DNA from: Paenibacillus qinlingensis
GTDB taxonomy: Bacteria > Bacillota > Bacilli > Paenibacillales > NBRC-103111
Assembly (NCBI RefSeq): GCF_013204845.1
Contig: NZ_JABMKY010000002.1
Span: forward strand, 707,578-771,577
Direction of reading: 5' to 3'
Length of the DNA: 64,000 bases
How positions within the stretch are numbered: the first letter of the stretch is position 1; the number at the start of each line of letters is the position of its first letter. The notes below the pieces were generated by a model that ran no database searches, was not told where the DNA came from, and saw only the letters and a program-made list of their open reading frames with translations. The translations under genes were made by a program, and so were the position numbers. This document shows, in pieces, positions 26,211 through 34,636 of the stretch.

Positions 26211-26242
26211 AAAAGCAGTCGCTCACAATGAGCGGCTGTTTT
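26211..26242 (+). terminator. terminator of the LLM-NmrA operon
   Basis: AAAAGCAGTCGCTC pairs with GAGCGGCTGTTTT over a 5-base loop, one mismatch, T-run on the plus side, 15 bp after the NmrA stop. Confidence 0.85.
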
Positions 26243-26313
26243 CACGGTTGAGAAGAACTTTATGTGTGTTTCATTTGATAGGCCGCTTAGATATGATTGA
26301 CTTACTTTATCGG

Positions 26314-26796
26314 TCATGATGTCTGAGTTGTTTTATTGGTTTTAACCATCACTTCAATTTCTGGTTTTGGATAATTTTCCTGTTCGAGATTCTCCGGATC
26401 CTTTATTGACCACGTAACGTAAGTTAAATATTCGTCATTTGGCGCACGAACTTCCTCAAAGTCCGTTACAAGCTCTTCCCCAGAAGCTATAATTCTATAT
26501 ATAAGAGAAAGATTTGCTATGTTTGCAGCTACTTTTCTGTCAACAATATTTACAGTACTCATATTGCCTGGCTGAAGCTCAACACCTAATGCAACGTTAC
26601 CTGTATAAAGATTCCTGCCAGATTCGGCATCATACGTGTTAGCTCCTTGCGCCAATCCAATCTTGCAAACGTAAATTGTTGATTTATTGTTTAGCCCAAA
26701 CTCATGAGTACACTGTGCTTCCAAATATGCCTTGTATTCCTTTTCAAAATCTTCTCTTTTTATTTCTTCCGTTTTTAATTGCTCTGATTCTGTCAT
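26314..26796 (-). CDS. hypothetical protein
   Basis: A 160-residue soluble protein with an N-terminal charged helix (EQLKTEEIKREDFEKEYKAY) and a beta-rich remainder. The start follows AAGGAGCG. There is no signal peptide or membrane span. Not recognised. It stands alone between the NmrA operon and the sporulation/stress cargo. Confidence 0.7.
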   Translation of the reverse strand: MTESEQLKTEEIKREDFEKEYKAYLEAQCTHEFGLNNKSTIYVCKIGLAQGANTYDAESGRNLYTGNVALGVELQPGNMSTVNIVDRKVAANIANLSLIYRIIASGEELVTDFEEVRAPNDEYLTYVTWSIKDPENLEQENYPKPEIEVMVKTNKTTQTS

Positions 26797-27145
26797 TATC
26801 TTTAATCGCTCCTTACATATTTTTCTTGAATCTCATATGCTCATTTTTAACCCATGGGAATTATTTAAGAGTAAGAAGCAGCCACCACTGTATTGTAAAC
26901 AAATCTTAATGAAACCAATATTTTGTATCCTGGATTCTGATATTTCCTTATGAACATGTACGATTTCTTCAAGCAATTCATCCTATTAAGCACCTAATCC
27001 ACCCTTGATTCATTATCATAGGTTAGTTTATCCATCCGTGATAAAAAAACTCATGTTACCAGATTTGAAAAACTATACAGAACAACCTCACTTCAATTAA
27101 AGTGAGGTTGTTTGATGGATTATTAAGTTGTTGAAATTTATTTAT
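26797..27145. other. intergenic region, no confident gene
   Basis: About 350 bp. Short minus-strand frames (for example one reading DELLEEIVHVHKEISESR, about 26850-26960) look protein-like but lack starts. A perfect AACAACCTCACTT hairpin at 27081-27112 can terminate the minus-strand ORF that ends at 27146. Confidence 0.4.
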
Positions 27146-27310
27146 TTAACCACCAGAATTAATATTCGCATCATCGATACCATTATTGCTGCTGCTTTTT
27201 TTACTGCGATTTTGATTGGGTTTTTGGTTTTTTTGCTTTGCTGATTCTATACTCTTTTTTTGGTTCGTCATAAAGTTAGCCCACCCATCTGAGTAATTTG
27301 TAACACTCAT
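27146..27310 (-). CDS. possible small Asn/Lys/Ser-rich protein
   Basis: 54 codons beginning MSVTNYSDGWANFMTNQKKS and ending in a low-complexity tail rich in K, N, Q and S. There is no clear ribosome binding site, but a terminator hairpin follows its stop. Basic, Asn/Lys-rich small proteins are common among spore-associated proteins, in line with the neighbouring coat genes; this is inference. Confidence 0.4.
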   Translation of the reverse strand: MSVTNYSDGWANFMTNQKKSIESAKQKNQKPNQNRSKKSSSNNGIDDANINSGG

Positions 27311-27443
27311 ATTATATGTTTTTATGAACAATCTACACCATCCATTTAGTGGACTTCTTGGGTCCTCTCTCATTCGTATAATTGATTTACATACAGGAGA
27401 AAACAAAGGTGTCAAAATAAATAATTTGAAGGAGAGAAGCCAA

Positions 27444-27743
27444 ATGAAAAAGCAGTCCTTTTCGTTTTTCTTAAGTATCTGTTTCATGTTTCTATTATGT
27501 ACAGGGGTATCGGCCGCGGATAATACAGGTATGACTGGTTCGGTTAATTACGGAAATGGTTCAGGGAATGGAATGACTACTACCAATAGTTACGGGACAA
27601 ATAATGGTTATGGAACAAATTCAACAGCTACTTATCGAACAAATGCTGCTAACGATGACAATGATACCAATTGGGGCTGGCTTGGCCTTCTAGGGTTAGT
27701 CGGTTTAGCTGGGTTAAAAAAGCGGAATCGTGAACATACCTAA
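27444..27743 (+). CDS. secreted WGxxGxxG-type small protein
   Basis: A 99-residue protein: signal peptide MKKQSFSFFLSICFMFLLC with cleavage after GVSA, then a Gly/Asn/Thr-rich low-complexity stretch (NGYGTNSTATYRTNAA), then WGWLGLLGLVGLAGLKKRNR, the WGxxGxxG C-terminal sorting-like motif with basic end. The motif family is known from Bacillales surface proteins with an LPXTG-like tripartite tail. GAAGGAGAG precedes the ATG at 27444. A hairpin at 27761-27787 follows. Confidence 0.85.
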   Translation: MKKQSFSFFLSICFMFLLCTGVSAADNTGMTGSVNYGNGSGNGMTTTNSYGTNNGYGTNSTATYRTNAANDDNDTNWGWLGLLGLVGLAGLKKRNREHT

Positions 27744-27760
27744 ACATAAACAGTTTTCAA

Positions 27761-27787
27761 ATAACCGTCTTTTTCTAAGGCGGTTAT
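27761..27787 (+). terminator. hairpin after the WGxxGxxG gene
   Basis: ATAACCG at 27761 pairs with CGGTTAT at 27781 around a T-rich loop. Modest stability. Confidence 0.5.
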
Positions 27788-27826
27788 ATTTTATTATCCA
27801 CCCTCAAGAATCCAATATTAAAGGAA

Positions 27827-28696
27827 ATGAGTGAATATATGTATTACTATAAAGAAGAACTGATTAATCAAATTGTTCCAGACAAACCTGATCCAGCAGC
27901 AGCTAAAGTTTTACAAGAAGCTCTAGGTGGACAATTTGGTGAAATGAGAACTATGATGCAATATTCATTTCAAAGCTCAAATTTCAGAGGTAAAGCTACA
28001 CAGTACCGTGACTTAATCCGCGGCGTATTTTTAGAAGAAATTTCCCATGTGGAACTGGTTCAAAATACGATAAATCAACTGCTAAACGATTCGGGTAACT
28101 CCACAGCTGTGGGGAATGCAGGTATCGATGGCGCACCTCTTGATGAAGCCGTCAAACATGCAAATCCCCATCATTACATTGTTGGTGCTCAAGCTTCCTT
28201 ACCCGTAGATGCAGGTGGTAACCCATGGAATGGTTCATGGGTGTATTCTCACGGTAATTTAATTAGTGATTTGTTGGATAATTTAGTTCTTGAATCAACG
28301 GGAGTACTTCAAAAAAGTAGAATTTATGAAATGAGCTCCAATAAAACGTTCCGGGAGACTCTTGGCTTCCTCATCGTTCGAGATAATGCTCACCAAAATG
28401 CTTTTGCTAAAGCTTTAGAAACGCTAGGTGTCGATTGGGGGAAACTTTTCCCAGTTCCTAATTACGATATAAATAAGTATCCTGAATGCAGAAAATTTGT
28501 AGAGATGGGTTATCATAATATTCAATTTAACTTTCGTTTAGACGATACGCGTATTGCTGAGGTCTACCAAGGTGCTTCACCAAGTAGAAATAAAGGACAG
28601 CTAATAGTTGCCCCGCCACCGATGGGATTCCCTGTTCCTCAACTACCAGACATGCCAAATGAGCATAGCCCAGGATTGCAAGATATGAATGTTTAA
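27827..28696 (+). CDS. manganese catalase
   Basis: A 289-residue dimanganese catalase that would split hydrogen peroxide. Metal ligands are visible in FGEMRTMMQYSFQ, EEISHVELVQ, the later LESTGVLQKS and DNAHQNAFAKAL. Length matches the non-coat Mn catalases (YdbD/KatN type). The annotated ATG lies very close to AAAGGAA; the ATG at 27839 (MYYYKEEL) is the start suggested by the family. It sits in the same element as a second Mn-catalase-fold protein, CotJC. Confidence 0.93.
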   Translation: MSEYMYYYKEELINQIVPDKPDPAAAKVLQEALGGQFGEMRTMMQYSFQSSNFRGKATQYRDLIRGVFLEEISHVELVQNTINQLLNDSGNSTAVGNAGIDGAPLDEAVKHANPHHYIVGAQASLPVDAGGNPWNGSWVYSHGNLISDLLDNLVLESTGVLQKSRIYEMSSNKTFRETLGFLIVRDNAHQNAFAKALETLGVDWGKLFPVPNYDINKYPECRKFVEMGYHNIQFNFRLDDTRIAEVYQGASPSRNKGQLIVAPPPMGFPVPQLPDMPNEHSPGLQDMNV

Positions 28697-28709
28697 AACA
28701 AGCATACTT

Positions 28710-28745
28710 ATAGGCTTACACCTGAATCATCAGGAATAAGCCTAT
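28710..28745. terminator. terminator after Mn catalase
   Basis: A perfect 9-bp stem, ATAGGCTTA/TAAGCCTAT, with an 18-base loop that itself contains CCTGA-TCAGG, and a T-run. It lies between the convergent catalase and small minus-strand gene. Confidence 0.75.
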
Positions 28746-28767
28746 TTTACTTTTACTTTAATGCACT

Positions 28768-28959
28768 TTACTTGTCGCTATCGGTATCATTATTGAAAAT
28801 TTCATCCAGCTCTGAACTATGTTCGTTCGCTGCTGCCAGGATCCCTTCATCTACTTTATTACTCCCTTGAATTTGCTCCGCAGCTTCTGCTTGATTGTTC
28901 AATTGCTCAACAATTTGTCCAGCGCCATGAGCGCCTTGATGTCCTCGACTTGATGTCAT
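28768..28959 (-). CDS. small acidic hypothetical protein
   Basis: A 63-residue protein (MTSSRGHQGAHGAGQIVEQL and onward), strongly acidic towards its C-terminus (DEIFNNDTDSDK), probably helical. GGGAAGGTGC lies upstream of the ATG. It looks like a small spore-type or stress protein, but no family is recognised. Confidence 0.6.
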   Translation of the reverse strand: MTSSRGHQGAHGAGQIVEQLNNQAEAAEQIQGSNKVDEGILAAANEHSSELDEIFNNDTDSDK

Positions 28960-29011
28960 CGTTGTTGCACCTTCCCTTTTCGATGAATGAACTTCCAGCT
29001 ATATTATGATG

Positions 29012-30079
29012 TTATTTCCCACCATTATTCACGAATGTTAAACCTGAATAATAAATCTGGGTATATAAATATTTGCCAATCGTTTCTTTAAGAGCTTGCT
29101 TATAAAGTCCCCATTGGTTCGTTTTCGCGTCTTGTAGTTGTGTTATTGTAGTTAATGCAATCTTGCAATCCGACGTACTTTTTCCATCAATCCTCGGATT
29201 CTTTAACATAGCCCCGATACAATTTTGCCATCCGCTATACTCAGGGTAAGCACAAAAATCATTATACCGTCTTCAGATAACACTTTTCGATCTCGTAAAA
29301 CAATATGACCTACATCTCCAATACCAAGCCCATCAACCAACGTATTTCCATTTGGAACATAAAAATGTTATCAGAAACAACACCAACAGCTTCAGCTAAT
29401 AAACGGTGCTGATGGAGCATGCGATATTCCCCATGAATAGAGATAAAGTATTTTGGCTTCATTAATGTCAGCATGAGCTTCAATTCTTCCTGACTTACAT
29501 GACCGGATACATGCATCCCTGTTACAGATCCGGAGCCGTAGATAACTTTAACTCCTGCCATCTTATGTATATCTGCATATTGCTCATTTACCGGTGTTAA
29601 ATCAAACTTGAAATATCCTGTTGTACAACTACTCCTTGCTGGGTATTGAAGGTAACGCCTAAGCAATCCGGAATACTGTGGTTAGTCCGAAAAAAGCTTA
29701 ACGGGATTTCCCCTAATATAAGGCTAGAATATGCATCTATTTCATGTAAGGTAGTCGTGTTAAGAAGCACATGTTCTTTTAGTTTTCCCTTAATAAGCCG
29801 AAGGTAAGTCGCGTAGCATAAATTGGCATGTTCAACTGTTTGATAATATAGGGAATACCACCAATATGATCCTCGTGTCCATGAGTTATAACCAAGCCCC
29901 TTACTTTATCTCTATTTTCAAGCAAGTAGGAGATAACCCAACAGGCTTTCATCTGGAAATTTAGATCCACAGTCGATAATGATGAGATCATCATTATTTT
30001 GAATGACATACATATTTTTGCCAATTTCGTTTAAACCACCGAGGGCAATTATTGAAAGCTTATCCTGATTTGACTCCAA
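29012..30079 (-). pseudogene. decayed RNase J gene
   Basis: Pieces in several frames: the start [20 protein letters not shown] with its own GGAGG site and TTG start; the metallo-beta-lactamase motif [20 protein letters not shown]; the beta-CASP part IYGSGSVTGMHVSGHVSQEE and KYFISIHGEYRMLHQHRLLA; and a C-terminal LKETIGKYLYTQ. Frameshifts and small deletions (the IDIVIPD segment is lost) separate them. Full-length RNase J is about 555 residues; this region is about 350 codons, so part is gone. The 65-codon frame at 29012-29209 is only its tail. Confidence 0.88.
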
Positions 30080-30104
30080 TAAAAAACCTCCATAGCTTGT
30101 TCGA

Positions 30105-30206
30105 TTAAATTTTAGGTGAATTTCGACGCTTGATAATCGTACAAATAAAACATTTCATTTTTTTCCCTTTTAACAATTGCTCATTCTCGCAAAGTAAACA
30201 ACGCAT
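30105..30206 (-). CDS. 33-residue zinc-ribbon microprotein
   Basis: MRCLLCENEQLLKGKKMKCF and onward: two CxxC pairs (residues 3-6 and 19-22) spaced as in a treble-clef or zinc-ribbon knuckle, followed by a basic tail. AGAGGTGATC precedes the ATG. It lies just upstream of the dead RNase J gene on the same strand, perhaps once in its operon. Confidence 0.6.
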   Translation of the reverse strand: MRCLLCENEQLLKGKKMKCFICTIIKRRNSPKI

Positions 30207-30353
30207 GTGATCACCTCTGTTGTAATGTGTCCAAAAGTTATAGTGAAAAATTCACTTTACAGTAACTTTATCCTAATTGAAGTTACAACTATTAAGTATA
30301 TTTGGACATAATATCGAGAAGTTTATTTCACTTTAAAATAAGGGGGGACACTA

Positions 30354-31217
30354 ATGGAACATACTCATTATGGGGATATGGATGATACTTTGGCAGATAA
30401 TTATATACCGATGACTTCCGTTAGAAGCGGTGTCGGTGAAGTAGTTAGCGACGATCTATTCTGCTTTACCAATCAGATCGTCAACATAAGTTTGGTTGGC
30501 ACTGCCGATGATTGGGTGTTAGTTGATACGGGTATGCCACAATCCGCAAACCGTATTTTGAAAATGGTTAAAGATCATTTTGGCGTAGCTTCGAAACCAA
30601 AGGCCATCGTTCTAACGCACGGGCACTTTGATCACGTTGGTGCTGTTGTTGACCTTGTCGAGTCTTGGAATGTATTGGTGTATGCCCACGAATTAGAAAT
30701 ACCTTATTTAACCGGCCAAGCCAATTATCCAGAACCTGACGGGTCCGTTGAAGGTGGTATTATTGCTAAATTATCACCTTTCTTTCCTAATGAACCGATC
30801 AACCTTGGAAGTCATGTTCATCGTTTACCATCAGATGGCATCATCCCTGGAATGTTCGGATGGCGATGGATCCATACGCCAGGTCATACGCCTGGACATG
30901 TCTCGCTATTTCGAGATAAGGACAGGGCACTTATTGCTGGTGATGCATTTATAACGGTTGAACAGGACTCACTATACAAGGTCTTAACTCAGAAAAAGCA
31001 CCTGACAGGGCCTCCAGTATACTTTACAACCGATTGGCATGCAGCTGAGCAGTCTGTAAGAAAGCTAGAATCTTTAAAGCCAAGTGTTGCAATATGCGGT
31101 CATGGGGTACCTATGTCTGGTGAGGAACTGGCGTGCGGATTATCACAACTGGCAACGGATTTCAAAAATATAGCTGTCCCCGATCATGGCCGTTATGTAG
31201 ATAACAATATTCATTGA
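30354..31217 (+). CDS. MBL-fold metallohydrolase
   Basis: A 287-residue metallo-beta-lactamase-fold hydrolase. Metal ligands appear in LTHGHFDHVGAV, THTPGHTPGHVSL (HTPGHTPG) and AGDAFITVEQ, with a last histidine in ICGHGVPM. This is the glyoxalase II/YflN-like group acting on small thioesters or lactones; the substrate is not predictable. GGGGGGAC precedes the ATG. It is not related to the decayed RNase J beside it. Confidence 0.9.
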   Translation: MEHTHYGDMDDTLADNYIPMTSVRSGVGEVVSDDLFCFTNQIVNISLVGTADDWVLVDTGMPQSANRILKMVKDHFGVASKPKAIVLTHGHFDHVGAVVDLVESWNVLVYAHELEIPYLTGQANYPEPDGSVEGGIIAKLSPFFPNEPINLGSHVHRLPSDGIIPGMFGWRWIHTPGHTPGHVSLFRDKDRALIAGDAFITVEQDSLYKVLTQKKHLTGPPVYFTTDWHAAEQSVRKLESLKPSVAICGHGVPMSGEELACGLSQLATDFKNIAVPDHGRYVDNNIH

Positions 31218-31304
31218 TATAGATTGATGGGCACATGAATTGTAAAGTGACACAAGGGTATGATAATCAAGTCATTAAATTAGAAAAAAAGGAGCTACAC
31301 TCAT

Positions 31305-31823
31305 ATGGGAATTTTAAGCGGTAATCCAAAAGATGAACCTCTACACTACGGGGAAATATTTAGTGTTTGGACAGCATCCACAGTGGCTAAAGGAGCTGTA
31401 TCCTGTTATCAAGCATATTTAAATCATTCAGGAGACAAAGATCTTAAAAAGATACTCGACGGTCTCATTGATCAAGCAAATCTTGAAATAAAAGAATTAG
31501 ATAAAATACTTATTGATAACGGAATTGCCACAGTTCCAACAATGCCTGATAGACCGGCAGTTAAACTCGAGGATATCCCAGTCGGTGCAAGATTCGCTGA
31601 TCCCGAGATTGCAGCCAAAATTGCTGCTGACGTTTCATTGGGATTGGTTGCCTGCAGCCAAGCTATGGGCCAATCCATTAGAGTTGATATTGGCGCTTTA
31701 TTTGCAAAATACCATATAACTAAAACGGCACTAGGCCTTAAAATACTTGAGATGAGTAAAGAAAAAGGTTGGCTTGTTCCTCCTCCACTACAAATAAAAA
31801 GGCCTGAAACAGTAAATGCGTAG
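31305..31823 (+). CDS. DUF3231 family protein
   Basis: A 172-residue ferritin-like helical protein, one copy of the DUF3231 domain (proteins with two repeats are commoner in Bacillus). KDEPLHYGEIFSVWTASTVA and VGLVACSQAMGQSIRVDIGA fit that family, which is enriched in sporulating bacteria and linked to spore envelope or stress. AAAAGGAGC lies upstream. It is followed by a strong hairpin. Confidence 0.85.
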   Translation: MGILSGNPKDEPLHYGEIFSVWTASTVAKGAVSCYQAYLNHSGDKDLKKILDGLIDQANLEIKELDKILIDNGIATVPTMPDRPAVKLEDIPVGARFADPEIAAKIAADVSLGLVACSQAMGQSIRVDIGALFAKYHITKTALGLKILEMSKEKGWLVPPPLQIKRPETVNA

Positions 31824-31847
31824 TTTTGATTTAAATCTTTAGTTAAA

Positions 31848-31876
31848 ATAAGTGAGCAGAATTTCTGCTCACTTAT
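31848..31876 (+). terminator. terminator of the DUF3231 gene
   Basis: A perfect 12-bp stem, AAGTGAGCAGAA/TTCTGCTCACTT, with a 1-base loop in a longer A/T-flanked hairpin. Confidence 0.75.
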
Positions 31877-31910
31877 TAACCCATACATGCTACTTTGAGG
31901 AGGTTGAATT

Positions 31911-31958
31911 ATGGGTGAAAGTCGGACGACGACAAATAGGTTAGGTATTGAATCTTGA
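31911..31958 (+). CDS. 15-residue leader peptide overlapping the MFS pump start
   Basis: ATG GGT GAA AGT CGG and onward encodes MGESRTTTNRLGIES. It has a better ribosome binding site (GAGGAGGTTGAATT) than the pump itself, and its TGA stop overlaps the pump's TTG start (TTGA). The layout matches leader-peptide translational coupling seen for drug-efflux genes such as tet(L). Confidence 0.6.
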   Translation: MGESRTTTNRLGIES

Positions 31959-33169
31959 AAGAAAATAAATGGAGCATTATCTCAATTGCATCCATTCCAT
32001 TGATTATGACTTTGGGAAATTCCATGCTTATTCCCGTTCTACCTTCAATTCGTAACAAATTACATATAACTTCGTTTCAAGTGAGCTTATTAATTACGGT
32101 TTACTCTGCAGTAGCCATTATACTTATACCGATTGCTGGGTATTTGTCGGATCGTTTTGGCAGGAAGATCATCATTATCCCCAGTTTACTTATTACTGGA
32201 ATTGGTGGTTTAATTTCTGGTTTAGGTGCATGGTGGCTGGAACAACCCTATGTGGTCATTATGCTAGGTCGTGCGTTACAAGGAGTAGGAGCAGCAGGAG
32301 CTTTCCCCATTGTGCTGCCACTTGTCGGTGACATTTACAAGAATGAAAGCGAAGTTAGTAAAAGCCTCGGGATTGTAGAAACAGCCAACACACTAGGAAA
32401 AGTTCTGAGTCCTATTTTAGGGTCGCTGCTGGCTTTCGTTGTCTGGTTTTTACCCTTTCTCACCATACCTGTGTTGTGTGTGGTATCTACTGTATTAGTT
32501 GCCTTTCTAGTTAAATCTCCCAAGAAAAAAGATGGGAATGAAGAAAAAGTAACATTTAGGCACTTTCTTCAAAATGTTAAGCAAATATTTGTAAACAATG
32601 GCCGTTGGTTATCAGCAATTTTTGCTATTGGTTGCATCTGTATGTTTGTTATTTTTGGGACACTGTTTTATTTGTCAGACATACTGGAGGACAAATATCA
32701 GATTAAAGGCATATGGAAAGGATGCGTGATTGCTATCCCTTCTGCTGCACTATGTCTTGCTTCATTCATTACAGGTAGAAAAATTGGTAAAAACAAAAAA
32801 TTAATGAAGTGGATCACATTTTTTGGAATAGCGATAGTAACTACCTCTCTTGTCGTTTCTGGTATGGTTCAATCCCTATACTGGTTGATTACTATAATTA
32901 GTATAGCAGGCATTGGTATTGGTGTTACTCTACCTTGCTTAGATTCTTTGATAACGGAAGGAATAGATAAAGCAGAAAGAGGCACAATAACTTCCATCTA
33001 TAGCTCTATGAGGTTCATTGGTGTTGCAGTTGGTCCCCCACTGGCTTCAGTTCTTGTGAAATTTTCACCTCAACTTATGTTCTATAGTATCTCTGGTACT
33101 TGTGTAGTTGCTGCGCTTCTTGCTTTATTCACTATTAGACCAATTCAAGAAGGATCGACTGCAAAGTAA
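31955..33169 (+). CDS. MFS drug-efflux transporter (YmfD-like)
   Basis: A 404-residue, 12-span inner-membrane transporter of the DHA1 group. Motif A reads GYLSDRFGRKIII after TM2, motif C-like glycine and proline positions are in TM5 (ALQGVGAAGAFPIVLPLVGD), and TLPCLDSLI-GID repeats in the second half. It would export small drugs or siderophores in exchange for protons. The TTG start has no ribosome binding site of its own and overlaps the leader ORF stop, so its translation probably depends on the leader. Confidence 0.9.
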   Translation: MKENKWSIISIASIPLIMTLGNSMLIPVLPSIRNKLHITSFQVSLLITVYSAVAIILIPIAGYLSDRFGRKIIIIPSLLITGIGGLISGLGAWWLEQPYVVIMLGRALQGVGAAGAFPIVLPLVGDIYKNESEVSKSLGIVETANTLGKVLSPILGSLLAFVVWFLPFLTIPVLCVVSTVLVAFLVKSPKKKDGNEEKVTFRHFLQNVKQIFVNNGRWLSAIFAIGCICMFVIFGTLFYLSDILEDKYQIKGIWKGCVIAIPSAALCLASFITGRKIGKNKKLMKWITFFGIAIVTTSLVVSGMVQSLYWLITIISIAGIGIGVTLPCLDSLITEGIDKAERGTITSIYSSMRFIGVAVGPPLASVLVKFSPQLMFYSISGTCVVAALLALFTIRPIQEGSTAK

Positions 33170-33171
33170 AG

Positions 33172-33199
33172 AAGATCTCCAATTTATGGAGGTCTTTTT
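33172..33199 (+). terminator. terminator of the MFS gene
   Basis: AAGATCTCC pairs with GGAGGTCTT over a short loop, followed by a T-run, right after the stop. Confidence 0.8.
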
Positions 33200-33269
33200 C
33201 CCTATTTTATATACTTAAATCTGGGCATCCTAACATTGAATTCATATCATGTTAAAAAGGAGACACTCC

Positions 33270-33470
33270 ATGACAAAGATCATCATAGTTACAATTTCTA
33301 TTCTTCTAACATTAACATTCAATTTTTATGCGGTTAATAGATTAAATGTAAAAAGTAGTACGAGAGCAGTTACGATGAATACAAGCTATTCTCTTTTGCC
33401 AGAAAACAATGTAATAGATAACAAACACGTGACTAGTTACAAAAATACAGGCACAGTATTGGAGTACTAG
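33270..33470 (+). CDS. small membrane-anchored or secreted protein
   Basis: A 66-residue protein: MTKIIIVTISILLTLTFNFY is a single hydrophobic N-terminal segment (signal anchor), followed by a short polar tail. The ribosome binding site AAAAAGGAGAC supports the ATG at 33270. Not recognised. Confidence 0.6.
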   Translation: MTKIIIVTISILLTLTFNFYAVNRLNVKSSTRAVTMNTSYSLLPENNVIDNKHVTSYKNTGTVLEY

Positions 33471-33601
33471 GTTATGTTTATTGGAAGTTTCTAAAAACAA
33501 TAGTTATGAAGTGTTCATGCATTGCGACAATGAATCAGTGTGAGCAAATAATGGGTATGCTAAAACTGAACAAAACACCATATGATGAATGCGAGGCTAT
33601 A

Positions 33602-34195
33602 ATGAATCAAGTCAATCTAGTGCGATTATTTGTTGCTGTACCGGTCCCGCCCGAAATTAAGCATGCTTTCGCCAGCTGGATCGATCAAATCAAACCACAT
33701 CTGTCTTTTCGTAAATGGGTTCATCCTGGGGACCTGCATATTACACTGCAGTTTCTCGGAGATACACCGTCAGGAAGTGTCTTTCGTATTAACCAAGTTC
33801 TGCATGAAATAATGACAGTAACTAGTCCACTCTCTCTTCGTATGGAACCCCTCGGCTTTTTCGGGCGATCAACCCAGCCTTCTGTGCTGTGGGCCGGTGT
33901 TGGCGGCGACGTAGAAGGGCTTCGCAACTTACAGAAACGGGTAACCGACACACTTACGCCACTTGGCTTTTCTATTGAAGATCGTAATTTCCACCCACAC
34001 TTAACGCTTGCACGTAATTACATAGGCAAGACTTCATTTGATAGTAATAAGTTGAGTACTTTTACAATGCTTAATTCTTCCCCAGAAGACCTACTTTCGT
34101 GGGAATCAAATGAAGTTATGCTTTACCGGAGTCATTTAAACAAACGGCCAATGTATGAAGCTATTACTTTTGACGATGATTCGAAGTCTGAATGA
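33602..34195 (+). CDS. thpR: RNA 2',3'-cyclic phosphodiesterase / 2'-5' RNA ligase (ThpR)
   Basis: A 197-residue LigT/ThpR 2H-phosphoesterase: RLFVAVPVPPEIKHAFASW at the N-terminus and the two HxT motifs in GDLHITLQFLGD and NFHPHLTLARN. It hydrolyses cyclic 2',3'-phosphate RNA ends and can ligate tRNA halves in vitro. I prefer the ATG at 33602 because homologous sequence begins just after it; the frame is open to 33506 and the extra 32 residues look unrelated. Confidence 0.92.
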   Translation: MNQVNLVRLFVAVPVPPEIKHAFASWIDQIKPHLSFRKWVHPGDLHITLQFLGDTPSGSVFRINQVLHEIMTVTSPLSLRMEPLGFFGRSTQPSVLWAGVGGDVEGLRNLQKRVTDTLTPLGFSIEDRNFHPHLTLARNYIGKTSFDSNKLSTFTMLNSSPEDLLSWESNEVMLYRSHLNKRPMYEAITFDDDSKSE

Positions 34196-34249
34196 ACTTC
34201 AGAACAGGTGGACGGTTTGATACATCATTTTCTCAAGAGGTTTTTCAAT

Positions 34250-34351
34250 TTGAAAAATAAATCGTTCATCTCTGCACGTTTAATTGCTAGTTCATTGAGC
34301 ATTGCAACAGCTGTTTCTTTTCCAATTTACTTTGCTATGGAGGGAAAATAA
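34250..34351 (+). CDS. 33-residue membrane microprotein, paralogue
   Basis: A TTG-started ORF (AAGAGG 9 bases upstream) reading LKNKSFISARLIASSLSIAT and ending FPIYFAMEGK. It shares the SIATAxSFPxYFA core with the ORF at 22034-22126. One membrane span. Two relatives 12 kb apart in the same element support a real micro-family. Confidence 0.6.
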   Translation: MKNKSFISARLIASSLSIATAVSFPIYFAMEGK

Positions 34352-34419
34352 ATGCGGATGAGAAGTTAGCTCACTCTCTTCTGTTATACGAAGTAGTTAG
34401 GAATCAATTCTAAATAAAC

Positions 34420-34453
34420 AATAACCCAAAGGAAGCTAATCCCTTGGGTTATT
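34420..34453. terminator. terminator hairpin
   Basis: AATAACCCAAAGG pairs with CCCTTGGGTTATT, near-perfect, 8-base loop. It lies after the microprotein gene. Confidence 0.75.
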
Positions 34454-34636
34454 ACTCTGTTAAGTCATAATCCCCTTCTGTTATAAATATCTTGGGAAGT
34501 CCACTTCATAACATCGATGTGTCACGTGATTAAGTACGGATAAATAACCAATTATTCACAGGATAAAAGCAGGCTGTTTCCTAATAATAATGTAGGCTCT
34601 AAAGGCCAATTTAGATATTTTGGGAGGGACTTCAAA

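Noticed and set aside
29012..29209. 65-residue gene
   Set aside because: It reads as the C-terminal tail of RNase J (LKETIGKYLYTQ), part of the pseudogene and not a separate gene.
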